Shown here: in pieces, positions 18,801-26,019 of the stretch
Position numbering within the stretch: the first letter of the stretch is position 1
How the letters are laid out: each line of letters opens with the position of its first letter
Source of the DNA: Mariniphaga sp041686935
GTDB lineage: Bacteria > Bacteroidota > Bacteroidia > Bacteroidales > Prolixibacteraceae
Direction: 5' to 3'
Length of the DNA: 64,000 nucleotides
Assembly: GCA_041686935.1 (NCBI GenBank)
Contig: JAWLCW010000015.1
Span: forward strand, 62,001-126,000
Translations under genes and position numbers: made by a program
Notes under the pieces: generated by a model
Database searches by the model: none
What the model was told of the DNA's origin: nothing
Seen by the model: the letters and a program-made list of their open reading frames with translations, nothing else

Positions 18801-19427
18801 AGCTCCATCGTGGGCATGGGGCGCACTAAAACTCAGCGACAGGCAAAAAGGCATTTCGGCGGGGGCATCCTCAATAAAATCCAACGCCTGTTGACCAGTA
18901 TATCGCGTGAGGTGAACCGTATCTCCATCTAAAGTTTTATAATAATAACCGCGGTAATCACGAAACTGGTTGTTCCGGTCATAATCGTCAATCACATCAA
19001 AAAGTTCTTGCTTTCCATTATAATTGACTCCAAATTTTCCAAAAAAACCGGTATAATAACCAGCATCTTTCATAAGTTTCGGATAAGATTCTTCCATAAA
19101 TTCTTTGCGAATGGGACCGGTTTGAAAAGTGTATTTATGGGTTCGTTCGTGCAACCCGCTAAAAATACTGGCCCGGCTGGCCGAGCAAATGGGCGTGGTT
19201 ACAATGCCATTCCTGAAATATACCCCGCTCTCCGCCAACTTATCCATTTCAGGAGTTTGAATGATTTTGTTGCCGGCATATCCCAAGGCATCCCAGCGCT
19301 GATCGTCAGTAAGAATGAAAATGATGTTGGGTTTTTCCTGAACCTCATTTTTTTCGGTATTGCTGCCGGAAACAAGTCCTGATGTACAAAACAGGATACC
19401 AAGTAATTTGAAATTTATTGAATGCAT
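15894..19427 (-). CDS. Sulfatase-GH78 rhamnosidase fusion enzyme
   Basis: 1177 aa from ATG 19427, which directly precedes a signal peptide; the frame extends 13 codons further but would overlap the upstream stop. Residues about 32-480 are an S1 sulfatase: PNIIFILTDDQR (metal Asp41/Asp42), CSASR (81-85, Cys81 to be converted to formylglycine), MGDNGYFLGE and GKWLMYDNSVRVPLIVYD. From about residue 490 the protein continues as GH78: FSWVVPKEAVIQKGHQILVS, VDGDRERIPYEADAYLNQ and EAWDMKYKPNSDWNHAWGAA. It should remove sulfate and then rhamnose from the same unit. Such S1-GH78 fusions are known from ulvan loci (for example in Formosa agariphila), which is the strongest single clue to the substrate of this locus. 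No frameshift separates the two parts. Confidence 0.93.
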   Translation of the reverse strand: MHSINFKLLGILFCTSGLVSGSNTEKNEVQEKPNIIFILTDDQRWDALGYAGNKIIQTPEMDKLAESGVYFRNGIVTTPICSASRASIFSGLHERTHKYTFQTGPIRKEFMEESYPKLMKDAGYYTGFFGKFGVNYNGKQELFDVIDDYDRNNQFRDYRGYYYKTLDGDTVHLTRYTGQQALDFIEDAPAEMPFCLSLSFSAPHAHDGAPLQYFWQEEPGKLYQNMEIPGPELAGDNYFLEQPLPVREGFNRLRWTWRFDTPEKYQHSVKGYYRMIYGIDLEIAKIRKKLAEKGLDENTVIILMGDNGYFLGERQLAGKWLMYDNSVRVPLIVYDPRVKKHRDVDLMALNIDVPATMLDLAGVPIPQSWHGKSLVPVVSGAQISLDRDTILIEHLWEFENIPPSEGVRTSEWKYFRYVNDKSSEELYNLKNDLKETNNLVSKPEYAEVLKKLRNKLDRLTEEYADPYSGVPTGLTVEYIRDPRFTKIIDSKPEFSWVVPKEAVIQKGHQILVSSTKENSNNNIGDVWDSGIVRGNKSADVEFGGEPLSENTEYLWKVRIFDQDNRLSEYSAPQKFFTGKFGGKLTSHNWFQVERIQPKKIVKNPDGSFFFDFGKAAFGTLEINYSALNPGTLTIHLGEKLLDGKIDRNPGGTIRYQKVQLEVSPQKKKYQIELVPDKRNTNEMAVALPDSFPVILPFRYAEIEGAKSLSQNDVTQVAYFNYFEEETSSFTSSDTILNQVWELCKYSQKATSFAGVYVDGDRERIPYEADAYLNQLSHYSVDNEYAIARRTIEYFMDFPTWPTEWQLHVALMFYQDYMYTGNTELIEKYFEPLKHKTLMELEVQEGLISTHSPKLTGEFMAKLGFADTTQRVRDIVDWPPAQKDTGWKLPKDWPQGERDGFVFRPVNTVINSFYYMNMVIMAEFAGLLNKPEEKLDFELRAAKAKKAINEHLFVKDGGYYRDGIGTDHGSAHANMMPLAFGIVPEAHKKSVAAYLKTRGMGPSVYGAQFLMEAVYNAGAADYGLELMTATHDRSWYNMIKVGSTITMEAWDMKYKPNSDWNHAWGAAPANIIPRHLWGIQPKTPGFEEVSIKPQMSSLKNSSIKVPTIRGEIKGEYIRVNNRLTQYQIELPANMVGEFSAGFTAEDVVTLNGESVNLSFGSVRLEPGKNEIEIRINSF

Positions 19428-19447
19428 TATTTTAAATTTATTGTTTA

Positions 19448-20785
19448 TCAATTCTGATTCCACCAAATCTCAATGTTTTTCTTCAACTCATCCACAACCT
19501 CCGGATATTTGTCGGCAAGGTTTTCATTTTCATGCGGGTCTTTTTCAATATTAAAAAGCTCTGTTTCAGCTTCGGGTATATTTGTTTTGTCCGGCAGAAT
19601 TAATTTCCACGGATAATTTATGGCAATGCGGTAATACAGGCTTGAATCGATGGTAGAAAAATCGTGGGCGTAAGTTTCGGCAAAAATTGTCTTACGTTCA
19701 TTCAGAGCAACATTGTCGAGCACATTAATTCCTGTCAAACCGGCAGGTGGTTCAATTCCGCAAATACTGTAAATGGAGGTGGCTATGTCAATGCTGCTCA
19801 CCGGATTTTTTGTGTTGAATTCAGGTTCTATCTTTCCGTTCCAGTTAAAAATAATTGGAGTGCGGATTCCCATTTCGTAAGGTTCCCGTTTTGAACGGGG
19901 CGCATAAACATTGGGTTTGTCCGGGTCCTGAATCCAGCCATTGTCGCAAACAAAAACAAATAAGGTATTTTTTGTCAGTCCTTTTTGTTCCACATAATCA
20001 ATGACTTGGCCGCAGGTAATATCGAACCACTCACACATGGCCCAATAGTTTGCCACTGCTTCAGTGGGCGCCAGCGGAAGGTATTTTTGTTTCAGACTGT
20101 CGGGCGGATTGTGTGGTGTATGTGGTAAAAAAGGAGCGTACCATACATAAAAAGGCTTGTTTTGCACCTCAGCAGAATCAATAAACCGGTAAACCACATC
20201 CAGTCCTTCACGTCCTATTTTCAGGCCTTCATCGCCATGCCTGCCGCCGCGGGCAGGGTCTCCGTGGGTCATGCCTTCGTCGAAACCTCCGCTTGCATAA
20301 TTTCCAGGCCACCATTTACCGGTTTGCAAAGAGGTATATCCGTTTTCGCCCAAAACATCGGCAATGGTTTCCAGTTCTTCAAATTTTGAAATAAGTGGCT
20401 GGTAATGTTTCATTCGCTCCAGCATCCATTCTTTCGAATATCTTCTTTCTGAAGAAGTAAAAACCGGGTCGTTGCCCAAAATTCCATGTTGGTGCGGATA
20501 CAAGCCCGTTGCTATTGAAGCCAGTGCCGGACTGCAAAGTGGCGCAGTAGTATAACCATGTGTAAACGTTAAACCCTGAACTGCCAGTTGGTCAATCCGG
20601 GGTGTTTGAATGTGTTCGTGCCCCGTAAAACTGTAATCTGTCCAGCTTTGGTCATCGGAAATAATCAGCACAATGTTAGGGTTTTCAACCTTTTCTGATT
20701 TTTTGTTTCGATCAGAAGAGCAATTGAAAAACAAAAAAACGGAAACCAAAACAGAGATTTGCAAGTAGTTTTTCATAGGCTGCAT
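19448..20785 (-). CDS. S1-family sulfatase with altered CSPAL maturation motif
   Basis: 445 aa; probable lipoprotein (FFNC, Cys22); a second ATG three codons downstream is also possible. Sulfatase features: NPNIVLIISDDQSW (Asp44/Asp45), TAPLCSPALASIATGLYPHQ (Cys84), GGFDEGMTHGDPARGGRHGD, FVCDNGW and the C-terminal ENENLADKYPEV tail typical of PUL sulfatases. The maturation motif reads C-S-P-A-L, so the arginine of the usual CxPxR pattern is Leu88. The DNA supports this clearly (TGCAGTCCGGCACTG on the coding strand). This may be a subfamily trait and not a defect. It would desulfate oligosaccharides outside the cytoplasm. It lies 20 nt upstream of the fusion gene's start. Confidence 0.9.
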   Translation of the reverse strand: MQPMKNYLQISVLVSVFLFFNCSSDRNKKSEKVENPNIVLIISDDQSWTDYSFTGHEHIQTPRIDQLAVQGLTFTHGYTTAPLCSPALASIATGLYPHQHGILGNDPVFTSSERRYSKEWMLERMKHYQPLISKFEELETIADVLGENGYTSLQTGKWWPGNYASGGFDEGMTHGDPARGGRHGDEGLKIGREGLDVVYRFIDSAEVQNKPFYVWYAPFLPHTPHNPPDSLKQKYLPLAPTEAVANYWAMCEWFDITCGQVIDYVEQKGLTKNTLFVFVCDNGWIQDPDKPNVYAPRSKREPYEMGIRTPIIFNWNGKIEPEFNTKNPVSSIDIATSIYSICGIEPPAGLTGINVLDNVALNERKTIFAETYAHDFSTIDSSLYYRIAINYPWKLILPDKTNIPEAETELFNIEKDPHENENLADKYPEVVDELKKNIEIWWNQN

Positions 20786-20843
20786 TTTTTATTGGTGGCC
20801 TGCTTGTAATTTTTTTTATTTGTACATAATAATAACTTTTAAA

Positions 20844-22238
20844 TTACTTCATCAAAAACTTTTCAGGTTTTTCAAAATCTTCCTTCATATCATACGGCAA
20901 CCTCCAGATGTTTCCTTCAAAATCACCGAAAAAAAGTTGTGATTTGCTAAACTCGTGTGAATGCCCGTCGGACCAGAAAAAACAAAAGGGGGCTTTAAAA
21001 TCAATCGGACGACGAACATAGGCATGGCTGAACTCACTGTTTTGGGTGAGTGTTTTCTGTTTTCTCCATTTTTTGCCCTTGTTTTTTGACTGCCAAACTT
21101 CCAGTTCACCACCAACACCCCATTCCTGAGGGCCTTCAGCAGTTGGCCCCACTACTTTCCAATCTTTTTCTGAAATGTAGAGGCTACCCATATCGTAATT
21201 GTGATCCGATTCGGCAATAACAGAAGTATGCCACTTCTTACCGTCCCACCGCGTGATACACCACTCGTACGGAGCGCTCACCGGACCGGGTTCGTGGCCG
21301 TTACTGCGAATGTAAAGAAAAGCCGGATTTCCATTTGAATCAAAACCCATATCTTTCAGATACACATTTTTTCCCTGCGACTGGTAATCGATAACACGCG
21401 CCGGACTGTCGCGCTTCAGTAATGGTATTTCCAGCGTATTTCCCTGCACATCGGTCCATGTTTGTCCCAAATCACTTGTTTCAATATAATAAACATCGGT
21501 GCGTTTGTCCACATTTCCATCCGGATGGCGGTTAAAAAATGTGCCCACCTTTTCACCGTTATAACAGGCGCTGGTCTGATAATGGCCCGACCGTTCCCCT
21601 TCATTAACGGGGATGGCAGCCAGCAGTTGATCTTCAGTCCAGGTAACTCCGTCATGGCTCGATTCAAAATACAATAGCCTGATTCCGGTATATTTTGTGA
21701 ACAAATGCAGGTACCCGTTTTTTGTATTCCACGGTTGAGGATAAGTCATTTCCTCTTCCGTAATTTGCACAAATTCATCAATATTAAGCGGCTTTTTACT
21801 TCTGAATTTGAACCCCATCCTGTTTCTCCCCCGGCCACTCACAAAAACCTGAATGTGATTTTCACCGTCAATCATAATGGTAGGATTGTCGTGCGGATCG
21901 TTGACACCCAGCTTGTCGTAAACCACGGTGGGCTTGGAAACCATGCCGGTTTTATGATCGAATTCGCCAATCATACAAAGCAGGTAGCGTTCATCTTCGG
22001 ACTTTGTTCCGCCATAAACGAAAAATGTTTTATCGGCCACTTTTGAATAAACGGCCAGCGGAACATGCTTGGCCGTGTAGGTTCCCAATGCTCCGGAGTA
22101 TTTGTCGCCATACTCATATTTCTGTCCCAACTCAAACCAGATTCCCCGGTAGCCGTCGAATCTGGTGTTGTTTAAAGACTGGCCCTTGGCAATAAAAGTG
22201 ATCAATAAAATGGCAGCAATAAAAATCGTTTTTTTCAT
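20844..22238 (-). CDS. BNR_4 beta-propeller, probable PL24/PL25-like lyase
   Basis: 464 aa with signal peptide (cleaved near AKGQ, residue 20). The mature N-terminus FDGYRGIWFELGQKYEYGDK is followed by propeller blades with DPHDNPTIMIDGENHIQVFV, YYIETSDLGQTW (Asp box), FESSHDGVTW and GNPAFLYIRSNGHEPG. This is the BNR_4 fold shared by PL24/PL25 ulvan lyases, where a His in the DxHNxxxxxID segment takes part in catalysis; here the motif is DPHDNPTIMID. It would cleave rhamnose-uronate linkages endolytically by beta-elimination. The exact family is inferred. It is 58 nt upstream of the sulfatase gene. Confidence 0.75.
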   Translation of the reverse strand: MKKTIFIAAILLITFIAKGQSLNNTRFDGYRGIWFELGQKYEYGDKYSGALGTYTAKHVPLAVYSKVADKTFFVYGGTKSEDERYLLCMIGEFDHKTGMVSKPTVVYDKLGVNDPHDNPTIMIDGENHIQVFVSGRGRNRMGFKFRSKKPLNIDEFVQITEEEMTYPQPWNTKNGYLHLFTKYTGIRLLYFESSHDGVTWTEDQLLAAIPVNEGERSGHYQTSACYNGEKVGTFFNRHPDGNVDKRTDVYYIETSDLGQTWTDVQGNTLEIPLLKRDSPARVIDYQSQGKNVYLKDMGFDSNGNPAFLYIRSNGHEPGPVSAPYEWCITRWDGKKWHTSVIAESDHNYDMGSLYISEKDWKVVGPTAEGPQEWGVGGELEVWQSKNKGKKWRKQKTLTQNSEFSHAYVRRPIDFKAPFCFFWSDGHSHEFSKSQLFFGDFEGNIWRLPYDMKEDFEKPEKFLMK

Positions 22239-22297
22239 TTTTCTTTTTTTAGAATATCATTAAATGCTAAAGCTTTTGGTAATTTTTATTTCCAATC

Positions 22298-22356
22298 ACC
22301 GCACTGAAGTGCAGTGCAAAATCCTCTCTTTATTAAACCGGCGCTTCAGCCCGGTG
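22298..22356. repeat. Inverted pair of REP-like elements
   Basis: CACCGCACTGAAGTGCAGTG (22298-22317) and, in the opposite orientation, ACCGGCGCTTCAGCCCGGTG (22337-22356) match the window's REP family. The first copy has complementary changes that keep the hairpin. Confidence 0.65.
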
Positions 22357-22490
22357 TATTGCACGTGCCCCAAAATCCGGGTTTTAACCATTAATTTCTT
22401 TTAATCAACTTTTCCGTTTGCGGCTCATGCAGCACTCACTCTTTTTTGAACGAGCTTAGATAAGCCTGGTTTTCCTTTCATTATTTTGAT

Positions 22491-22510
22491 CCCCAACTTG
22501 AAAGTTGGGG
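22491..22510. repeat. Perfect 9-bp hairpin
   Basis: CCCCAACTT pairs with AAGTTGGGG across a 2-nt loop. It sits 33 nt downstream of the heparinase stop and could mark a transcript end, although no T-run follows on the minus strand. Confidence 0.5.
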
Positions 22511-22542
22511 CTAAATTTAGTCTCTCTTTTTACAATTATCAA

Positions 22543-24555
22543 TTATTCCAGCGGAACATCAATCATCCATTCATCATTTTTATCGTTCCAAACTTTTATT
22601 TTTATTTCATTTGAAGATTCTGAAATGATTTCGGCCTGAATTCCCGTTTCCACTTTTTCTGAAGGGAATAAAACCCACACAAATTTACTGTCCGATTCAA
22701 TGTTTGTTGAATAAATGGATGCAATATTGGGTTCGTATTTGTTGTATTCTTCGCTGTACCAGCCCTGAATTTCCGGTTCTTCCTGCCCTTTAACAAAGTT
22801 AATTTTCCAAGTCTGGCCACCAACCGGAATCACCTGCAGATTGCCTTTTTCGTTTTGGGTAAAAACCTTGTTCCCTTCAACAGCAACTTCACAATCCGGG
22901 TGCCAGTGCCAGAGTGCTTCGATTTTGCGGGGCCGGTCGGTTTTTATCTGGTCAACCACCACCCACAAGTCGCCGCGGGCGTAATAAAGCCGGCGGGTGT
23001 GTTCGCACATTCCTTCCAACCCGGTAAACGAATCAAATGAATTCCAGGCATAATCGTGTTCGTCAGTAATACGCCAGTTATTTTTTGAAACCGGCTCCTT
23101 TGCCAGTAAAGGTCCGGGGCCCTGCCCTTTTCCATCGATAAGAAGTACGTTGTGGCTCTGGCTTCCTCGCGCGTATGGCCGGAATTTTTCAGCCACTTCG
23201 CCGGTGTAGGCGAACCGCCCGGCATCTACCAGCAGGTCGCGCCCGTAAGCTGCAATGGAAATGTGCAGTTTATCGTTGTGCTGATGCCCGCTTCCCCAGG
23301 GTCCGATATCGAAAAACGACCAGTGGGCATCGGCATCGAAACCGTTCCTGGAAATCAGATGGCCTGCCCATGGAAAAAAGTAAGAAGGGCCGTCAGTTGG
23401 TTTTGTACCCGATTGCCCGTTAGTGACAATATATTCCCAATCGGATTTGTTGAATTTTTCTGCCCCTTTAAGAATGCGTTCACGGTCGCTGCCCCGATCG
23501 CCATCGTTGTTCAAAATCCTGTTTCCGTCGGGCCGCACGGCATGGGAAATATAAAAATACATGTCTTCAATGGTTTGGTTGAAAAATTCAGGCAGCGGTT
23601 TATTGGCCCGGTCGCAGATCTCCTTAAACAACTCAAAATTACTTAACGACACATTGTGGTAATGCGAAGTCAGCTCCGTTTGCACACCATCGGGATAAAC
23701 CTGGTCTTTCATGCTTTCAACCATAGCACCAATGGAGTAGTCTATCCACTCTTCCGCGTTTTTGTATTCCGAGAAATTGGTGGCTACAGTTGCCAGGGCA
23801 GAGATTTCCATTGTCAGCCAGTTGTTTCCGCCATGAAAATTGCGGTTGTAATGAGCATGGTCTGGAAGGCTGCTCAAAATCAGAAGCCGGGTTGCAGGAG
23901 ATAAATATTCGCTGTTCAACATGCCATAAAAAATCCGGGACCATACCTTCGCCCGAAAACTTACTTCCAGTCCGCGCCATATTGATTCGCTGCCTTTTTT
24001 TGCAGGATACGGCATACTTTTTATAATAAAATCGCGTAAAAACAGGTCGATGTATTCTGCATATTTCGGGTTTCCGGTTTCCAGAAACACACTGAAAACG
24101 TGGTTAATCTGGCTGTGCCGGTTGGATAGCCAGGCCCATTCGCGGTCGTTGTTGGGTCCTTTGTAATACCAGTCGCGGTGACTGTCATCGCCCCACGGCA
24201 CCTGCCCCCGTACATTTTGAATAACAAACACATTTTTTAAAATGGTATCGGCTTCGGCTTCTGTACTACCCGATTTTTCAGGCTGTGTTTTTCTTAAATA
24301 CAGGGCATTGTTGCTGTTTATGTAATATTCGAGCAGTTGATTGCAGGCTTCCGTTAAATTACCAGACTCCCATGCTGTTTTTACTTTTTCCATTCCCGGA
24401 TAATCGAGATTAAATTCTCCCAGCATTTTTTTCATTTCGTTGGGATAGGCTTTGCAGACATCTTCAACAGAAATAATTTCCTGCCATTTTTGGGCAAACA
24501 TCATTCCTGAAATCATCAGGAAGATAAAAATTAAGGTAAAAATTTTTGCTTTCAT
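22543..24555 (-). CDS. Heparinase II/III-family lyase (PL12-like architecture)
   Basis: 670 aa with signal peptide (cleaved near MMFAQ, residue 22). The N-terminal helical domain carries PWGDDSHRDWYYKGPNNDRE and WLSNRHSQINHVF, features of the Hepar_II_III_N domain; NFHGGNNWLTMEISALATVA, PDGVQTELTSHYHNVS and the intact GSGHQHNDKLHISI (HxHxD) follow; GRFAYTG and SQSHNVLLIDG belong to the C-terminal beta-domain. This matches exo-acting glycosaminoglycan-type lyases such as PL12, so it probably works on uronate-containing chains in the periplasm. Substrate is inferred from the locus. It is similar in layout to the gene at 43219-45198, but that paralogue has a changed HxH motif. Confidence 0.88.
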   Translation of the reverse strand: MKAKIFTLIFIFLMISGMMFAQKWQEIISVEDVCKAYPNEMKKMLGEFNLDYPGMEKVKTAWESGNLTEACNQLLEYYINSNNALYLRKTQPEKSGSTEAEADTILKNVFVIQNVRGQVPWGDDSHRDWYYKGPNNDREWAWLSNRHSQINHVFSVFLETGNPKYAEYIDLFLRDFIIKSMPYPAKKGSESIWRGLEVSFRAKVWSRIFYGMLNSEYLSPATRLLILSSLPDHAHYNRNFHGGNNWLTMEISALATVATNFSEYKNAEEWIDYSIGAMVESMKDQVYPDGVQTELTSHYHNVSLSNFELFKEICDRANKPLPEFFNQTIEDMYFYISHAVRPDGNRILNNDGDRGSDRERILKGAEKFNKSDWEYIVTNGQSGTKPTDGPSYFFPWAGHLISRNGFDADAHWSFFDIGPWGSGHQHNDKLHISIAAYGRDLLVDAGRFAYTGEVAEKFRPYARGSQSHNVLLIDGKGQGPGPLLAKEPVSKNNWRITDEHDYAWNSFDSFTGLEGMCEHTRRLYYARGDLWVVVDQIKTDRPRKIEALWHWHPDCEVAVEGNKVFTQNEKGNLQVIPVGGQTWKINFVKGQEEPEIQGWYSEEYNKYEPNIASIYSTNIESDSKFVWVLFPSEKVETGIQAEIISESSNEIKIKVWNDKNDEWMIDVPLE

Positions 24556-24663
24556 TATAATTGGATATTTTAATCACCGTTTAATTTTGCGATTCAAAGT
24601 CGGACGGCAGATAAAACCAGACCGGTAATTGAACCTTCAACTACTTTGTATCTTTTTATACCT

Positions 24664-24731
24664 TACCCCCTGCCCGGTGAACCGGGCTTGTCCCCCTTAA
24701 CAGGGGAACAGTGGTGCAAGAAAGTTTTGTC
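24664..24731. repeat. 68-bp interspersed repeat, copy 1
   Basis: This begins TACCCCCTGCCCGGTGAACC and ends GTGGTGCAAGAAAGTTTTGTC. A near-identical copy is at 36107-36175. Each contains nested hairpins: CCCGGT/ACCGGG inside CCCCTG/CAGGGG. Both copies are followed by short direct repeats of GACTTCC/AACTTCC type. Confidence 0.75.
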
Positions 24732-24802
24732 ATCTTCATATCTGTCGCTTTAATCTTTCAGTTTCCTGCTTTCATTTTCCGACTTCCGACTTCCAACTTC
24801 TT

Positions 24803-26005
24803 TTACTTTTCCAAATCTTTCTTCCGTTTTAGTGCTTCCAAAAAATAATAATCGGCGTAATTGAGCGGTACATCAATTTCGGAACCGTGCGGGATGCTTC
24901 CCACCGAATGTTTCAGCAGGAAATTGCCGTTTTCACCGATTTTTGCCCGGTAAACCGGACTGGCCAGGCTATTCATAATTTCATCGGCCCAACCTTTGTA
25001 ATATTCCCGGTTTTCGTATGTTGCCAGTTCGTATAATGCAGAAGCCATGATTGCTGCAGAAGATGCATCGCGCAGGGCATGTGGAATATTGGGTGCATCG
25101 TAATCCCAGTAAGGAATTTTGTCTTCGGGCATATTTATGTGGCTGGCCACGGCTTCAAAAGCTTTTTTAGCCTGATCCAGATATTTGGAATCACCGGTTT
25201 CGCGGTAACAAACAACGTAGCCATAAATTCCCCACGATTGTCCTCGCACCCAGGTTGATTCATGAGAAAATCCCTGGGCAGTATGTTTGTTCCGAATTGA
25301 ACCGTCCTCGAGGCTGTAATCAATAACATGCCAGGTCGTGTAATCATCACGAAAATGATGCTCAATGGTTTTATCGGCATGACTTATTGCAATATCATAA
25401 AAAGTTGAATCGCCGGACAGTCTGGTGGCTTCAAAAAGCAGTTCCAGGTTCATCATATTGTCAATAATCACCGGGCATTCCCAGCCGCGCTCGGCCTGCC
25501 AGCCGCCGGTAACATTCCACGACTGAATGATTCCCGCCACAGGCCGGTAACGGGTAGAAAGCGATTTGGCTGCCTGAACTATCACATCTTTATAAGCTTC
25601 GTTTCCTGTTAAACGGAGGGCATTGCCAAAACTGCACCCAATCATAAATCCCACATCGTGGTGACTGGTCAGATTTTTAACTTCTTCGATGGCTTCGGTA
25701 TATTTTGTTCCCAGACTTTTCCACTTCTCATCGCCTGTCAGTTCAAACAAATACCACATACTTCCGGGGAAAAAACCGGATGTCCACTCCTGTGGTCGGA
25801 TGTATTTGATTTCTCCGTTAATAAACGATTTGGGATTTCTCACTTCGCCGGCTTCCTCAATCAAACTGGTTTGCAAACTGTACTGTTCGGCAGCGAATTT
25901 TACGTTTTCTTTTATAAAAGCGGACGAACTGTTTTTTTGACCCGCTACAACGGACCAGATAATTAGCAAACTTGTAAAAAGCGGAATAAAAACTTTTCTG
26001 TTCAT
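24803..26005 (-). CDS. Unsaturated glucuronyl hydrolase, GH88
   Basis: 400 aa with signal peptide (cleaved near VVAGQ). It hydrolyses the unsaturated uronate that lyases leave at the non-reducing end. The two catalytic aspartates are visible: HHDVGFM (Asp117) and IIDNMMNLELLFE (Asp182). Other GH88 landmarks are GCSFGNALRLTG, SHESTWVRGQSWGIYGY and YWDYDAPNIPHALRDASSA. It provides the downstream step for the many lyases encoded here. It is 14 nt after the GH5-like gene's stop on the transcript, so they are co-expressed. A second GH88 is encoded at 30561-31751. Confidence 0.95.
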   Translation of the reverse strand: MNRKVFIPLFTSLLIIWSVVAGQKNSSSAFIKENVKFAAEQYSLQTSLIEEAGEVRNPKSFINGEIKYIRPQEWTSGFFPGSMWYLFELTGDEKWKSLGTKYTEAIEEVKNLTSHHDVGFMIGCSFGNALRLTGNEAYKDVIVQAAKSLSTRYRPVAGIIQSWNVTGGWQAERGWECPVIIDNMMNLELLFEATRLSGDSTFYDIAISHADKTIEHHFRDDYTTWHVIDYSLEDGSIRNKHTAQGFSHESTWVRGQSWGIYGYVVCYRETGDSKYLDQAKKAFEAVASHINMPEDKIPYWDYDAPNIPHALRDASSAAIMASALYELATYENREYYKGWADEIMNSLASPVYRAKIGENGNFLLKHSVGSIPHGSEIDVPLNYADYYFLEALKRKKDLEK

Positions 26006-26019
26006 ATCAATTCATTTTT

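Larger units (their letters stand above)
22239..22542. other. Intergenic stretch with palindromic repeats
   Basis: No gene was found. It holds a diverged REP pair (about 22298-22356) and a perfect 9-bp hairpin CCCCAACTT/AAGTTGGGG at 22491-22510. It lies between a BNR_4 gene and a heparinase gene on the same strand. Confidence 0.6.
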
